Notes under the pieces: generated by a model
The model's input: the letters and a program-made list of their open reading frames with translations, nothing else
What the model was told of the DNA's origin: nothing
Database searches by the model: none
Position numbers and translations under genes: made by a program
From: Ancylobacter crimeensis
GTDB taxonomy: Bacteria > Pseudomonadota > Alphaproteobacteria > Rhizobiales > Xanthobacteraceae
Direction of reading: 5' to 3'
Length of the DNA stretch: 64,000 nucleotides
Assembly: GCF_023016805.1 (NCBI RefSeq)
Contig: NZ_JALKCH010000001.1
Location: forward strand, 248,001-312,000
Shown here: piece after piece, positions 45,653 through 57,752 of the stretch
Numbering within the stretch: position 1 is the first letter of the stretch
How the letters are laid out: each line of letters opens with the position of its first letter

Positions 45653-45966
45653 CGCGCCCTCCACGAGCCGGTATTGCACTGGCCCTTTTCCCGCGCCGCG
45701 CGCCCGGGGGCAAGCGTCGAGCGGCAATGACTGGCCTTCCCGTGCTTGAAAACGGTTCGCAGGGCACGATGATGGCGAAAGGTGACGTTATGCGCACAAC
45801 CTTGCCACCATCTCGCCGCAGCATGCCTTCCCTCTTGCCCCGGAAGCACGCGTCGGGCACCTAGGAGAGGTGCTGCGTCGGCTGCTTCGGGGGAAGGGCC
45901 TGCGCGAGGGAATGTCCGGGCAAGCGCCCCGCGCCATTCCGGCGGAACGGGGATTCGAAAGAGCCT
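45653..45966. other. divergent intergenic region between FliO-like gene and cckA
   Basis: This interval must hold promoters for both genes; none stands out. A CTAGGAGAGGTGCTG stretch near 45862 looks like a ribosome site, but the frame after it has no convincing protein. CtrA- or GcrA-type sites were not evident by eye. Confidence 0.4.
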
Positions 45967-48549
45967 ATGGCGGAGCGGGAACCGGGGAACGTGGCGCTCG
46001 ACCGAGGCGGGAGCGGGGGAAGCATCCGCCTCGTGCTGGTGGTAGCGCTCGCGCTGGTGGGGGCCGTTCTGTCGCTTCTCCTGCTCGGCCGCGACAATGC
46101 CGATCCCTGGATCATCGGCCTGCTGAGCCTGATGGCGGTGGCCGGCGTCTTCGCCTTGTTCGCCTTCGCTGCGGGCCTGCTGCATTTTGGCGTGCCGGAT
46201 GCACGGAACGAACTGGCCCGGCAGGTGATCGAGGGAGCCGGCGAAGGTCTGGCGGTCGTCGATCCACTCGGCCGTGTTCTCTACGCCAATGCCCGTTACC
46301 AGGCGATGACGGCCGGCGAAGACGGCGAGGTGCGTCCGATCGAGCGCCTCTTCACCACCGATCCCGACGCGTCGGAGGCGGTTTATCGGCTGGCGCAGGC
46401 GGTGCGTGCCGGCAAGGGCCTCACCGAGGAGATCCGCCTGCCAGCGACGGTGGACGAGCCGACACGCTGGCTCCGGCTCGGCGCACGGCCCTGCGGCGGC
46501 GTCGCGGGCGGCCGGGCGACGGTTTGGAGTATCGCCGACCTCACGCGCGAGCGCGAACGGCAGGAGACGGCCTTTCTCGAACTCCAGCACGCCATCGACT
46601 ATCTCGACCACGCGCCCGCCGGCTTCTTCTCCGCCGATGCACGGGGCGCGATCCACTACATCAACGGCACGCTTGTGGACTGGCTGGGCTATGACCTCGC
46701 CGAGTTCGGGCCTGGCGGATTGTCGCTCGGCGACATCGTGCCGGGCCCGGCTGCCGCGTTGCTCACGCAGGTCATACCGGTGCCGGGCGGCACGCGCACG
46801 GAGCGGGTCGACCTCGACCTGCTGCGCAAGAATGGCCAGGCCCTGCCGGTGCGCATCTGGCACCGCGTGGCGTTTTCGGCCGACGGTGTGCCGGGACCCT
46901 CGCGCACGCTGGTCGTCAACCGCTCGGAGGAGGATTCGGCCGGCGATCCGTTGCGCGCCGCCGAGGTGCGCTTCGCCCGGTTCTTCCACAATTCGCCCAT
47001 CGCCATCGCGACACTGGACCGCCGTGGTCGGGTGATGCAGTCCAACGCCATGTTCGCGCGGCTGTTCGGCGTCGAAGGCGGACAGGGACGCAGCCTGTTC
47101 GATCTGGTCGGCGAGGCGGGCGGCGCGAGACTGCGCGAGGAACTCGGCCCGGTGCTCGAAGGGCGCGCCCCGACCGGGCCCGTCGATATCGCGCTTCCGG
47201 CGCCTCCCGGCATCAAGGACCCCGTGACCAAGGACGGCGCGCGCGATGGCGGGCGTTCCGTGCGGCTGTATGCGGCCGGCGCGCAGGATTGCGACGCGGA
47301 AGCGCGCAGCGAGGCGGTCATCGTCTATGCCATCGACACCACCGAGCAGCGCGCGCTGGAGGCACAATTCGCGCAGTCGCAGAAGATGCAGGCGATCGGC
47401 CAGCTCGCCGGCGGCGTGGCGCACGACTTCAACAACGTGCTGACAGCCATCATCGGCTATTCGGACCTGCTGCTGGCCAATGGCCGGCAGACCGATCCGT
47501 CCTTCCACGACATCATGCAGATCAAGCAGAACGCCAACCGCGCCGCGGCTCTGGTGGGGCAGCTGCTGGCTTTCTCGCGCCGTCAGACCCTGCGCCCGCA
47601 GGTGCTCAATCTCGGCGAGGTGATGAGCGACCTTTCCATGCTGCTGCGTCGCCTGCTCGGCGAGCGGGTGAAGCTGGAGGTCAGGGAAGGACGGGACCTC
47701 TGGCCGGTGGAGGCCGATCTCAGCCAGTTCGAGCAGGTCATCGTCAATCTCGCGGTGAATGCGCGCGACGCCATGCCCGAAGGCGGCATGCTCACGATCC
47801 GCACCGCGAACGTCCCGGCGGCGGAGGCGGGCATCTATGCGGATGCCAACCTTTCGGCCTCCGACCATGTGCTGGTCGAGGTGTCCGACACCGGCACCGG
47901 CATTCCGCCCGCGATCATCGACAAGATCTTCGAGCCGTTCTTCTCCACGAAGGAGGTCGGCAAGGGCACGGGCCTCGGGCTCTCGACCGTCTACGGCATC
48001 GTGCAGCAGACGGGCGGCACGCTGCAGGTCGACAGCCGCCTTGCCGGCGGCCCCGGTCCCTCGGGCACCACGTTCCGGGTGTTCCTGCCACGCTCCATGC
48101 CCAAGGCGGCGAAGGTGGCGGACAAGGCGCTGGAGGCCGTTCCCGAGCCCGCGCCGAAGCCGACCGATCTCACCGGGCGCGGCACGCTGCTGCTGGTGGA
48201 GGATGAGGACGCCGTGCGCGCCTTCGCCTCGCGGGCGCTGGCGTCGCGCGGCTATCATGTCATGGAGGCGGCCTCCGGCCTCGAGGCGCTCGACGTGCTC
48301 GCCGAGCATGGCGGAACGGTCGATCTGGTGCTGTCCGATGTCGTGATGCCGGAGATGGACGGCCCCACGCTGCTGAAATCGCTGCGGTCGACCTATCCCG
48401 ACATCAAGGTGATATTCATGTCGGGCTATGCCGAGGAAGCGTTCGCCCGGAACCTTCCAGAAGGCGCGGCCTTCGGCTTCCTGCCGAAACCCTTCACCCT
48501 CAAGCAGTTGATCGAGGCGGTGAAGAAGGCGCTGGAACAGGGCGAATAG
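45967..48549 (+). CDS. cckA: cell-cycle hybrid histidine kinase CckA
   Basis: An 860-residue inner-membrane hybrid kinase that feeds phosphate through ChpT to CtrA. Two N-terminal helices ([40 protein letters not shown]), then PAS-type sensor domains, then the HisKA H-box [20 protein letters not shown] with His486, the N-box [14 protein letters not shown] and G-box [19 protein letters not shown], and a receiver domain with the phospho-acceptor Asp791 in [12 protein letters not shown]. The domain order and the C-terminal receiver match CckA of Hyphomicrobiales. The start has only a weak ribosome site. Confidence 0.93.
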   Translation: MAEREPGNVALDRGGSGGSIRLVLVVALALVGAVLSLLLLGRDNADPWIIGLLSLMAVAGVFALFAFAAGLLHFGVPDARNELARQVIEGAGEGLAVVDPLGRVLYANARYQAMTAGEDGEVRPIERLFTTDPDASEAVYRLAQAVRAGKGLTEEIRLPATVDEPTRWLRLGARPCGGVAGGRATVWSIADLTRERERQETAFLELQHAIDYLDHAPAGFFSADARGAIHYINGTLVDWLGYDLAEFGPGGLSLGDIVPGPAAALLTQVIPVPGGTRTERVDLDLLRKNGQALPVRIWHRVAFSADGVPGPSRTLVVNRSEEDSAGDPLRAAEVRFARFFHNSPIAIATLDRRGRVMQSNAMFARLFGVEGGQGRSLFDLVGEAGGARLREELGPVLEGRAPTGPVDIALPAPPGIKDPVTKDGARDGGRSVRLYAAGAQDCDAEARSEAVIVYAIDTTEQRALEAQFAQSQKMQAIGQLAGGVAHDFNNVLTAIIGYSDLLLANGRQTDPSFHDIMQIKQNANRAAALVGQLLAFSRRQTLRPQVLNLGEVMSDLSMLLRRLLGERVKLEVREGRDLWPVEADLSQFEQVIVNLAVNARDAMPEGGMLTIRTANVPAAEAGIYADANLSASDHVLVEVSDTGTGIPPAIIDKIFEPFFSTKEVGKGTGLGLSTVYGIVQQTGGTLQVDSRLAGGPGPSGTTFRVFLPRSMPKAAKVADKALEAVPEPAPKPTDLTGRGTLLLVEDEDAVRAFASRALASRGYHVMEAASGLEALDVLAEHGGTVDLVLSDVVMPEMDGPTLLKSLRSTYPDIKVIFMSGYAEEAFARNLPEGAAFGFLPKPFTLKQLIEAVKKALEQGE

Positions 48550-48605
48550 GACGGTCGCCGGCTCATGATCGGGGGCCGGGGCGGTTGGCGAGGTTGGAGA
48601 CAGGA

Positions 48606-50255
48606 ATGACCACGAAGGTTGAGCACGCATTCGAAGCCCTGGCCGCCGACCGCGCCGCAGGCAATGGCCAGAGCATCGCTTCGCTCTTCGCCACGGATCC
48701 GAACCGGTTCGACGGCTTCTCCGCGCGCCTTGACGACCTGCTGCTCGACTATTCGAAATGTGCGCTCACCGGCGACACCGTGGGACATCTGCTCAACCTC
48801 GCCCGCGCTGCCGGTGTCGAGGCCAGGCGCGATGCAATGTTCGCGGGCGAGCACATCAATCTCACCGAAGATCGCGCTGTCCTGCACATCGCGCTGCGGG
48901 CGCCCGAGGGCGTGAAGCTGGATGTCGACGGCGAGGATGCGGTGGCGCAGGTCCATGCCGTTCTCGCGGCCATGGCCCGCTTCGCGACGGGAATCCGCTC
49001 CGGCGCATTGAAAGGCGCGACCGGCAAGGCGATTACCGACGTCGTCAATATCGGCATCGGCGGCTCCGATCTCGGCCCGGTCATGGCGACGCTGGCGCTG
49101 GCGCCCTACCATGACGGCCCGCGCGCGCATTACGTCTCCAATGTCGACGGCGCGCATCTGTTCGACACGCTGAAGCCGCTCGATCCGGCGACCACGCTGT
49201 TCATCGTCGCCTCCAAGACCTTCACCACGCAGGAAACGATGGCGAATGCCGAGAGCGCCCGGCACTGGCTGGTCGAGGCGCTTGGGGAGGATGCCGTCCG
49301 CCATCATTTCGCGGCGGTCTCCACCGCGCTCGACAAGGTCGCCGCCTTCGGCATCGCTCATGATCGGGTGTTCGGCTTTTGGGACTGGGTCGGCGGGCGC
49401 TATTCGGTATGGTCGGCCATCGGCCTGCCGGTGATGATCGCGGTGGGGCCGGATCGGTTCGAGGAATTCCTCGCCGGCGGTCATGCCATGGACGTGCATT
49501 TCCGCTCTGCGCCGCTGGAGCGCAACCTGCCGGTGCTGCTCGGCCTCGTCGGCATCTGGCACCGCGACGTGTGCGGCTACGCCACGCGTGCGGTCATTCC
49601 CTATGACCAGCACCTGTCCCGGCTGCCGGCCTATCTCCAGCAGCTCGACATGGAATCGAACGGCAAGCGCGTCACCCGCGATGGCACCCCGGTTTCGCAC
49701 GATACTGGGCCGGTGGTGTGGGGCGAGCCCGGCACCAACGGGCAGCACGCCTTCTTCCAGCTCATCCATCAGGGCACGAGCCCGATCCCGGTCGAGTTCC
49801 TCATCGCCGCTCGTGGGCACGAGGAGGACAGCATTCCCGGCCTGCAGCGCCAGCACGCCATGCTGATCGCCAATTGCCTGGCGCAATCCGAGGCGCTGAT
49901 GCGCGGGCGCACCCTGGAGGAGGCGCGGGCGCAGCTCCTGATGGGGGGGCGCGATCCCGCCAAGGCCGACGCGCTGGCGCCGCACCGGGTTTTTCCCGGC
50001 AACCGGCCTTCCGTGACCATCGCCTATGACCGGCTGAACCCCTTCACGCTTGGCCGCCTCATCGCGCTCTACGAGCATCGCGTCTTCGTCGAGGGAGCCA
50101 TCTGGAACATCAACAGCTTCGACCAGTGGGGCGTCGAACTCGGCAAGGAGCTTGCGAGCACGCTTCTGCCGGCGGTCGAGAGCGGACAGGCGCCGGCCGC
50201 CCTCAGCGGTTCCGCTGCGGGGCTGCTGAAGCACCTCACCGCCCCGGCCACCTGA
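48606..50255 (+). CDS. pgi: glucose-6-phosphate isomerase
   Basis: A 549-residue enzyme interconverting glucose-6-phosphate and fructose-6-phosphate. Signatures: [71 protein letters not shown], and the C-terminal [17 protein letters not shown] lies six bases before the ATG. pgm follows 90 bp downstream, so the two probably serve glucose-phosphate and glycogen metabolism together. Confidence 0.98.
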   Translation: MTTKVEHAFEALAADRAAGNGQSIASLFATDPNRFDGFSARLDDLLLDYSKCALTGDTVGHLLNLARAAGVEARRDAMFAGEHINLTEDRAVLHIALRAPEGVKLDVDGEDAVAQVHAVLAAMARFATGIRSGALKGATGKAITDVVNIGIGGSDLGPVMATLALAPYHDGPRAHYVSNVDGAHLFDTLKPLDPATTLFIVASKTFTTQETMANAESARHWLVEALGEDAVRHHFAAVSTALDKVAAFGIAHDRVFGFWDWVGGRYSVWSAIGLPVMIAVGPDRFEEFLAGGHAMDVHFRSAPLERNLPVLLGLVGIWHRDVCGYATRAVIPYDQHLSRLPAYLQQLDMESNGKRVTRDGTPVSHDTGPVVWGEPGTNGQHAFFQLIHQGTSPIPVEFLIAARGHEEDSIPGLQRQHAMLIANCLAQSEALMRGRTLEEARAQLLMGGRDPAKADALAPHRVFPGNRPSVTIAYDRLNPFTLGRLIALYEHRVFVEGAIWNINSFDQWGVELGKELASTLLPAVESGQAPAALSGSAAGLLKHLTAPAT

Positions 50256-51974
<1,719 letters not shown>

Positions 51975-51989
51975 AGCGGGGCGGGCTTG

Positions 51990-53135
51990 TCACGTCCGCT
52001 CGCGCAGCGCCTCGTGGCCCCGCCGGCGAAGTTCGGCGATCGAAGTCAGGCCCATCAGCGCGAGGCTGGTGTCGATTTCCTCGGCGAGATGGCGAATGAC
52101 GCGACGCACCCCGTCCTCGCCATCGGCTGCGAGGCCATAGACATAGGCCCGGCCCAGCAACACGCCGGAGGCGCCGAGCGCGAGCGCCTTCACGATGTCG
52201 GTGCCGCGCCGGAATCCGCCATCGACCAGTACTTCAAGGCTGCCACCCAGCGCCTCGACGATTTCCGGAAGCATGGCGATGGTGGAGGGCGCGTCGTCGA
52301 GCTGACGCCCGCCATGGTTCGATACCACGATGGCGTCGACACCTGCCTCGCGTGCGGCGAGAGCGTCCTCCACCGAGAGCACGCCTTTCAGTACCAGTCG
52401 ATGCGGCCAGCGCTTGCGCAGCCACGCCACGTCGGCCCAGCTCAGGCGCGTTTCGATCCGCCGCGCGAGATTGCCGGCCTGCGCCAGCGCACCGTGGCCG
52501 AACTCCGGCCGGTGGGCGACAGCTCCGCATTGCGGCATGCCACCGCGCATCAGGTCGAGGCACCAGCGCGGGCGCCGGATCATGCTCAGAGCAAGGCGCG
52601 GCGTGATGCGTGTCACGGCGCGGAAACCGTTGCGGATGTCCCGCTCCCGCGAGCCGGTAACCGCCACGTCGACGGTGAGAAAGAGCGTGGTCACGCCGGC
52701 GGCGAGCGCCTGCTCGATGAATTCGTCGCGGATCGTGGGGTCGTTCAGCACATAGAGCTGAAAGTGCAGCGGCCCGGCGGTTTCCGCGCGCAGACGGCCG
52801 ATCGAGGCGATCGAGAAGCTGGAGAGGGCGAAGGGAACGCCCTCCATATGGGCTGCGCGCGCGGCCGCGATTTCACCATCGGCGGCGTAGAGCCCGAGAA
52901 AGCCAACCGGTCCCAGCATGAAGGGCAGGGGCTGCTGCGTGCCCAGCACATTGGTCGAAAGGTCGCGATTCGAAACGTCATTCAGCACGCGCTGGCGCAG
53001 GTTCCAGCGAGCGAAATCCGCCTCATTCGCCGCCAGCGTCCGCTCGGCGCCTGAGCCGCCCTCGATATAATCGAAGAAGATCTTCGGCAGCCGGCGGCGC
53101 GCGGCACGGCGGGCATCCTCGACATTGATCAGCAT
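51990..53135 (-). CDS. FMN-dependent alpha-hydroxy-acid oxidase/dehydrogenase (LldD-like)
   Basis: A 381-residue TIM-barrel flavoprotein that oxidises an L-2-hydroxy acid such as lactate. Blocks: RRRLPKIFFDYIEGGSGAER, MLGPVGFLGLYAADGEIAAA, LFLTVDVAVTGSRERDIRNG, the FMN/substrate lysine in HRLVLKGVLSVEDA, VVSNHGGRQLDDAPST with the catalytic histidine, and LVDGGFRRGTDIVKALALGA. The ATG at 53135 has GGAGG upstream. It converges with pgm and is divergent from the AI-2E-type permease. Exact substrate (lactate, glycolate or mandelate) cannot be read. Confidence 0.9.
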   Translation of the reverse strand: MLINVEDARRAARRRLPKIFFDYIEGGSGAERTLAANEADFARWNLRQRVLNDVSNRDLSTNVLGTQQPLPFMLGPVGFLGLYAADGEIAAARAAHMEGVPFALSSFSIASIGRLRAETAGPLHFQLYVLNDPTIRDEFIEQALAAGVTTLFLTVDVAVTGSRERDIRNGFRAVTRITPRLALSMIRRPRWCLDLMRGGMPQCGAVAHRPEFGHGALAQAGNLARRIETRLSWADVAWLRKRWPHRLVLKGVLSVEDALAAREAGVDAIVVSNHGGRQLDDAPSTIAMLPEIVEALGGSLEVLVDGGFRRGTDIVKALALGASGVLLGRAYVYGLAADGEDGVRRVIRHLAEEIDTSLALMGLTSIAELRRRGHEALRERT

Positions 53136-53322
53136 GGCGACCTCCGTCCGCTCCTTAGCGGGATCGCCGCCTCTGGAAAAGACGGCGATAGGCGATTCGT
53201 CGAGAACCAACCTCCGGCAACGGCAGCGTCGTCACGCCGCGACAGCGCCACGAGCTTCGCCGCTTGCCGGCCGGGGTAGGACAGTCTATCGCCATCATGC
53301 AGAACGAGCGGGGTGCAGCAGC

Positions 53323-54372
53323 ATGGGTGGGCGTGGCGTGCGGATCATGTTGGGCATCATCACGGTTGTCGTGGCAGCGGCGGCGTTGCGCATGGCGAGC
53401 GGTATCATCGCCCCGGTCGCCTTCGCGCTTTTCGTCATCGCTTTGGTGTGGCCCCTGCAACGCCGGATCGAGCGCATGCTGCCACGGCCGGTGGCCAAGC
53501 CGGTTGCCGTTCTGGTGACCGTCGCCTCCACGCTGCTGGTGGTGCTGGTGCTCGGCTACATGGTGGTGTGGGGCTTCAGCCACGCCGCGCAATGGCTGAT
53601 CGTGAATGCCGCCCGCTTCCAGACGCTCTACGCCGACACCGCCGCCTTCCTCGAGCAGCACGGCATCTACACGACCGGCATGCTGGCCGAGACGTTCAAT
53701 GTCACCTGGCTGATCCGCTTTCTGCAGACCATCGCCGGACGGCTGAACGGCATGGTCGGGTTTGCCGTCGTCACCTTCATCTTCACGCTGCTCGGACTGC
53801 TCGAAGCCGACATCATCGTTCGCAAGCTATCCCGCCGACCGGGCGAGGGGGCCATGCGGATGCTGGCGACGGGGACCGACATCGCCCGCAAGTTTCGCCT
53901 CTATATGCGCGTGCGCACGGTAATGAGCCTCGTGACCGGCCTCAGCTTCTGGGGTTTTTCGGCGCTGCTCGGGCTCGATCTTGCGGTGGAATTCGGCGTC
54001 ATCGCCTTTGCGCTGAATTACGTTCCCTTCATCGGCCCGCTGGTGGCGACCCTTCTGCCGACACTCTTCGCGCTGGCGCAGTCCGGCTCTTGGGAACTGG
54101 CGATCGCCGTGTTCCTCGGCATGAACATCATCCAGTTCTTCACCGGCAGCTACATCGAGCCGCGCGTGGCCGGCGCCGCCCTCGCCATGTCGCCCTTCCT
54201 CGTGCTGTTCGCGGTTTTCGCATGGACCTTCATGTGGGGCGTCGCCGGCGCCTTCATCGGCGTGCCGCTGACGCTGGCCGCACTGACGATCTGCCAGCAT
54301 GGCGAGAGCACGCGCGGGGTGGCCGAGCTTTTGTCGGGCAAGGACGAAGCCTTGGCGCGGACACCATCATGA
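53323..54372 (+). CDS. AI-2E family transporter (TqsA/PerM-like)
   Basis: A 349-residue inner-membrane protein with about eight hydrophobic segments, in the arrangement of the AI-2E/UPF0118 family: IIAPVAFALFVIALVWPLQR, LLGLLEADIIVRKLSRRPGE, NYVPFIGPLVATLLPTLFAL and SYIEPRVAGAALAMSPFLVL. Members exchange small solutes or ions, and the AI-2 name is historical. The ATG at 53323 has GGGGTG upstream; an ATG at 53347 is an alternative. It is followed 18 bp later by an alpha/beta hydrolase, probably in one operon. Confidence 0.88.
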   Translation: MGGRGVRIMLGIITVVVAAAALRMASGIIAPVAFALFVIALVWPLQRRIERMLPRPVAKPVAVLVTVASTLLVVLVLGYMVVWGFSHAAQWLIVNAARFQTLYADTAAFLEQHGIYTTGMLAETFNVTWLIRFLQTIAGRLNGMVGFAVVTFIFTLLGLLEADIIVRKLSRRPGEGAMRMLATGTDIARKFRLYMRVRTVMSLVTGLSFWGFSALLGLDLAVEFGVIAFALNYVPFIGPLVATLLPTLFALAQSGSWELAIAVFLGMNIIQFFTGSYIEPRVAGAALAMSPFLVLFAVFAWTFMWGVAGAFIGVPLTLAALTICQHGESTRGVAELLSGKDEALARTPS

Positions 54373-54390
54373 TCGGAGTGTGCTAAGCAC

Positions 54391-55851
54391 ATGCGCGCCT
54401 TCCTCAAGACCTTCCGGCTGCTGGTCGGACTTCTGCTGCTCGTTTTCGTCGCCTTCGTCGGCATGCGCATTTATTTCTCGCAGAGCGGGGCGCCGCTGGA
54501 GCCCTGGCACACCTATGTGCCGCAGGAACTGAGCATCAAGGAACTCGATGCCACCGACTGGGCCGGGTATCTCTCCGCCGAGCAGCACATTTTCGCGGAT
54601 GTCCAGAAGGAAGTGGTGCAGAAATCCACCGGCCCCACGGAGGCGGTTCCGGCAAACCGCTATTTTTCGGGCAGCGTGGTCTACCCTCCGAACCTGACGC
54701 GGGACTGGAACCACTCCTACGAGCTGGAGCCGGCCGGGCCGCCGGTCGGCGCCGTCGTGATGCTGCACGGGTTGACGGATTCCCCGTACAGCCTGCGCCA
54801 CATCGCCGATCGCTATGTCGCCGCGGGCTTCGTCGTCGTCGCGATCCGGCTCCCGGGTCACGGTACCGTGCCCGCCGGCCTTACGGAGGTGACGTGGGAA
54901 GACTGGATGGCCGCCACCCGCCTTGCCATCCGCGAGGCGCGTGAGCGCGTAGGGTCGCAGAAGCCGCTGCATATCGTCGGCTTCTCCAATGGCGGGGCCC
55001 TGGCCCTTAAATATGCGCTCGACGCGCTTGCCGATCCCAAGCTCACGCAGCCCGACCGGCTCGTGCTGATCTCGCCCATGATCGGTATCACCCGCTTTGC
55101 GCGCTTCGCCGGGCTGGCGGGTCTGCCGGCCTTCCTCCCGGCCTTCGCCAAGGCCGCGTGGCTGTCGATCCTGCCGGAATTCAACCCCTTCAAATACAAC
55201 TCGTTTCCGGTGAACGGGGCCCGACAGTCCTATGAGCTGACCCGCGCGCTGCAGCAGTCGATCACCGATGAAAGCCGCGCCGGCAGGCTTGGCGAATTGC
55301 CGCCCGCGCTCACCTTCCAGTCGGTGATGGATTTCACCGTCTCGACGCGTGCGATCATCACCGCGTTCTACAACCTGCTCCCGGCCAATGGCAGCGAACT
55401 GGTGCTGTTCGACATCAACCGCGACACCAAGCTGGGCCCGCTGCTGCGCGCCTCCTCGCAGGGGGCGCTTGCGCAGATGCTGCCGCCGGCGCCACGCAAT
55501 TTCACCACCACGGTCCTCGCCAATGCCAGCGCCAACAGCGCCGAGGTGGTAGAGCGCTCGACCCCGGCAGGCTCGACGGTGGAGAGCGTGCGGCCGACCG
55601 GGCTCTCCTATCCGCGTGACGTGTTCTCGCTGTCGCACGTCGCTTTGCCGTTCCCTCCGACCGACAGCCTCTACGGCTCGGATCCTGATCCGTCGGAGAA
55701 TTTCGGTGTCCAGCTCGGCGCGATGGCGGTGCGTGGCGAGCGAGGCGCGTTGATCGTCAACCTCGACGCGCTGGTTCGGATGTCGTCGAACCCCTTCTTC
55801 CCCTACATGATCGAGCGTATCGGCCAGGGCATTACCCCTGAAACCCATTGA
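54391..55851 (+). CDS. membrane-anchored alpha/beta hydrolase
   Basis: A 486-residue protein with an N-terminal membrane anchor (LLVGLLLLVFVAFVGMRIYF) and a serine-hydrolase domain. The oxyanion loop is VMLHGLTDSPYSL, the nucleophile serine is in HIVGFSNGGALALKYA, and a large insert follows (about residues 240-400). The HGLTDSPYSL opening resembles monoacylglycerol lipase-like carboxylesterases. The expected active site should face the periplasm, if the single helix is an anchor. It starts 18 bp after the AI-2E-type gene. Substrate unknown. Confidence 0.85.
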   Translation: MRAFLKTFRLLVGLLLLVFVAFVGMRIYFSQSGAPLEPWHTYVPQELSIKELDATDWAGYLSAEQHIFADVQKEVVQKSTGPTEAVPANRYFSGSVVYPPNLTRDWNHSYELEPAGPPVGAVVMLHGLTDSPYSLRHIADRYVAAGFVVVAIRLPGHGTVPAGLTEVTWEDWMAATRLAIREARERVGSQKPLHIVGFSNGGALALKYALDALADPKLTQPDRLVLISPMIGITRFARFAGLAGLPAFLPAFAKAAWLSILPEFNPFKYNSFPVNGARQSYELTRALQQSITDESRAGRLGELPPALTFQSVMDFTVSTRAIITAFYNLLPANGSELVLFDINRDTKLGPLLRASSQGALAQMLPPAPRNFTTTVLANASANSAEVVERSTPAGSTVESVRPTGLSYPRDVFSLSHVALPFPPTDSLYGSDPDPSENFGVQLGAMAVRGERGALIVNLDALVRMSSNPFFPYMIERIGQGITPETH

Positions 55852-55863
55852 TTGGGCACGCGT

Positions 55864-57096
55864 TCAACGGATCATGAAGCCGATGACGACGGCATTGACC
55901 AGGTCGATGAAGAACGCGGAGACGAGCGGCAGGATGATGAAGGCGCGCGGCGCTGCGCCATGGAGCTTCGTCACGGCCGTCATGTTGGCGATGGCGGTGG
56001 GGGTTGCGCCGAGGCTTACGCCGGTGAAGCCGGCTGCGATGACCGCCGCGAAATAATCCCGGCCCATCGCCGGGAACACCACGAACAGGATGTACAGCAC
56101 AGCCACAAGCGTCTGTGCGCCCAGCACGAGAACCAGCGCCGGTCCTAGCCCGCCGATCGCCCAGAGCTGCATGCTCATCAGCGACATGGCGAGGAAGACG
56201 TTCAGCGACAGATCGGAGATCAGTGCCAGCGCGCGCGTGCGGGTGGGCCAGATCAGGCGCGGGAACAGGCGCGGCACGGTGTTGGTCAGCACGATGGCGA
56301 CCAGCAGGCAGACCACGAAGGTCGGCAGTTTGAAGCCGAGCGATTCCACCGTTCCCTCGGCACCGAGGCCGATGAGGATCGCGGCGTTCAGGACGAGCAC
56401 GGTGCGCAGCAGCGAGACGTGGCTGATGTCGTCCTGCGGCGCGCTTGCCGCCGCCTCGGCCGCGGAGGGATCGGGCAGGCCGACGATCGGCTCGTTCGTG
56501 TCGGGTGCCGCCTTCAAATTGTTGCGCTGAATGAGATAACGGGCGATCGGGCCGCCGGCGAGGCTTGCCATGACGAGGCCGAGCGTCGCCGTCGCAATGC
56601 CCACTTCCAGCCCGTTCATGAGGCCGGTCCGCGCGGCGATCACGGGTGCCCAGGCAATGGTGGTTCCATGGCCGCCGACGAGCGAGGCGGAGCCGAGGAA
56701 GACGGCGAGCGAGGAGGGTAGGCCCAGGAGCGCAACCCCGCCCAGCGCCACGAGATTCTGGACGACGAGATAGACGACCGCCAGGGCGAGCAGGATCAGG
56801 AGCGGGCGTCCGCCGGCGATAAGATCGGAGAGCTTCGCATTCAGCCCGATGCCGGTAAAGAAATACAGCAGCAGCATGTCGCGCGCATCGAGGTCGAACG
56901 TGATCGAAAGACCCCAGAAGCGGTGGATGATGAGGGTAGTGAGAGCAGCAATGAGTCCACCCGTCACCGCCTCCGGTATGTTGAAGCGTCGGAGCAGGGG
57001 AATGGCCTGGTTCAGGCCGGCGCCGGCGAAGAACACCAGGATGGCGATGGTGAAGGTGGTGAGGCCCGAGACCTCGACGATGCTGGTTGGACCCAC
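55864..57096 (-). CDS. gltS: sodium/glutamate symporter
   Basis: A 410-residue inner-membrane Na+/glutamate importer. Signatures: LVFFAGAGLNQAIPLLRRFN, YFFTGIGLNAKLSDLIAGG, the GGHGTTIAWAP pore loop, and the second loop GVSLGATPTAIANMTAV. It has a hydrophilic central loop (about residues 190-230). The start is GTG at 57096, with GGGGGGA before it. It converges with the alpha/beta hydrolase with 12 bp between stops. Confidence 0.95.
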   Translation of the reverse strand: MGPTSIVEVSGLTTFTIAILVFFAGAGLNQAIPLLRRFNIPEAVTGGLIAALTTLIIHRFWGLSITFDLDARDMLLLYFFTGIGLNAKLSDLIAGGRPLLILLALAVVYLVVQNLVALGGVALLGLPSSLAVFLGSASLVGGHGTTIAWAPVIAARTGLMNGLEVGIATATLGLVMASLAGGPIARYLIQRNNLKAAPDTNEPIVGLPDPSAAEAAASAPQDDISHVSLLRTVLVLNAAILIGLGAEGTVESLGFKLPTFVVCLLVAIVLTNTVPRLFPRLIWPTRTRALALISDLSLNVFLAMSLMSMQLWAIGGLGPALVLVLGAQTLVAVLYILFVVFPAMGRDYFAAVIAAGFTGVSLGATPTAIANMTAVTKLHGAAPRAFIILPLVSAFFIDLVNAVVIGFMIR

Positions 57097-57255
57097 GCCG
57101 TCCCCCCTGAGTTGGCTTTCACGACGTGCCTACCACAGCCGTCGCCCGCATGCGTATCGAAGAATTTCGCGCGCCGGTGTCGGGAGGAGAGGTGCCGTTG
57201 CGTCCTTGGTGCGGCACTGTGCGATGACGCATGGCGGATCGAAGAGGATGCAGAA

Positions 57256-57690
57256 ATGATCCAGCCTTATCTCTATTTCGACGGACGCTGCGACGAGGCC
57301 ATCGCCTTCTACGGCGCGGCGATCGGGGCGCGGGTGGAGGGGCTCATGCGGTTTCGCGATGCGCCGCCGCCCTCCGGCGATGCGGGCTGTCCAGCCCCGC
57401 AGGGCGCCAGGCCGGACCCGGACAAGGTGATGCATGCCGAGCTGCGCATCGGCGCGTCTACCCTGCTGGTGTCGGACGGCTTCTGCGGCGGGGCTGCCCG
57501 CTTCGAAGGCTTCGCGCTCGCGCTCACCGCCCGCGACGCCCCAGAGGTCGAGCAGCGCTGCACGGCGCTGGCGGAAGGCGGCCGCGTCATGCTGGCGCCG
57601 CACCAGACCTTCTTCGCGGAACGCTTCGCCATGCTCAGTGACCGCTTCGGCGTTTCCTGGACCATCTGGTGCCCGCCGGTCGGGAGGTGA
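57256..57690 (+). CDS. VOC/PhnB-like glyoxalase-fold protein
   Basis: A 144-residue protein of the PhnB-like VOC group: QPYLYFDGRCDEAIAFYGAA, HAELRIGASTLLVSDGF, a Gly/Pro-rich loop, and the closing FGVSWTIWCPP typical of the family. GAGGA lies before the ATG. Such genes often accompany YCII and ECF42 sigma genes, which follow here. No enzymatic role can be assigned. Confidence 0.85.
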   Translation: MIQPYLYFDGRCDEAIAFYGAAIGARVEGLMRFRDAPPPSGDAGCPAPQGARPDPDKVMHAELRIGASTLLVSDGFCGGAARFEGFALALTARDAPEVEQRCTALAEGGRVMLAPHQTFFAERFAMLSDRFGVSWTIWCPPVGR

Positions 57691-57752
57691 CGGCGGGCGT
57701 GCTCATCGGCATCGACACGGTCCCCGGCGGGCCGAACAGGGAGGAACACCGG

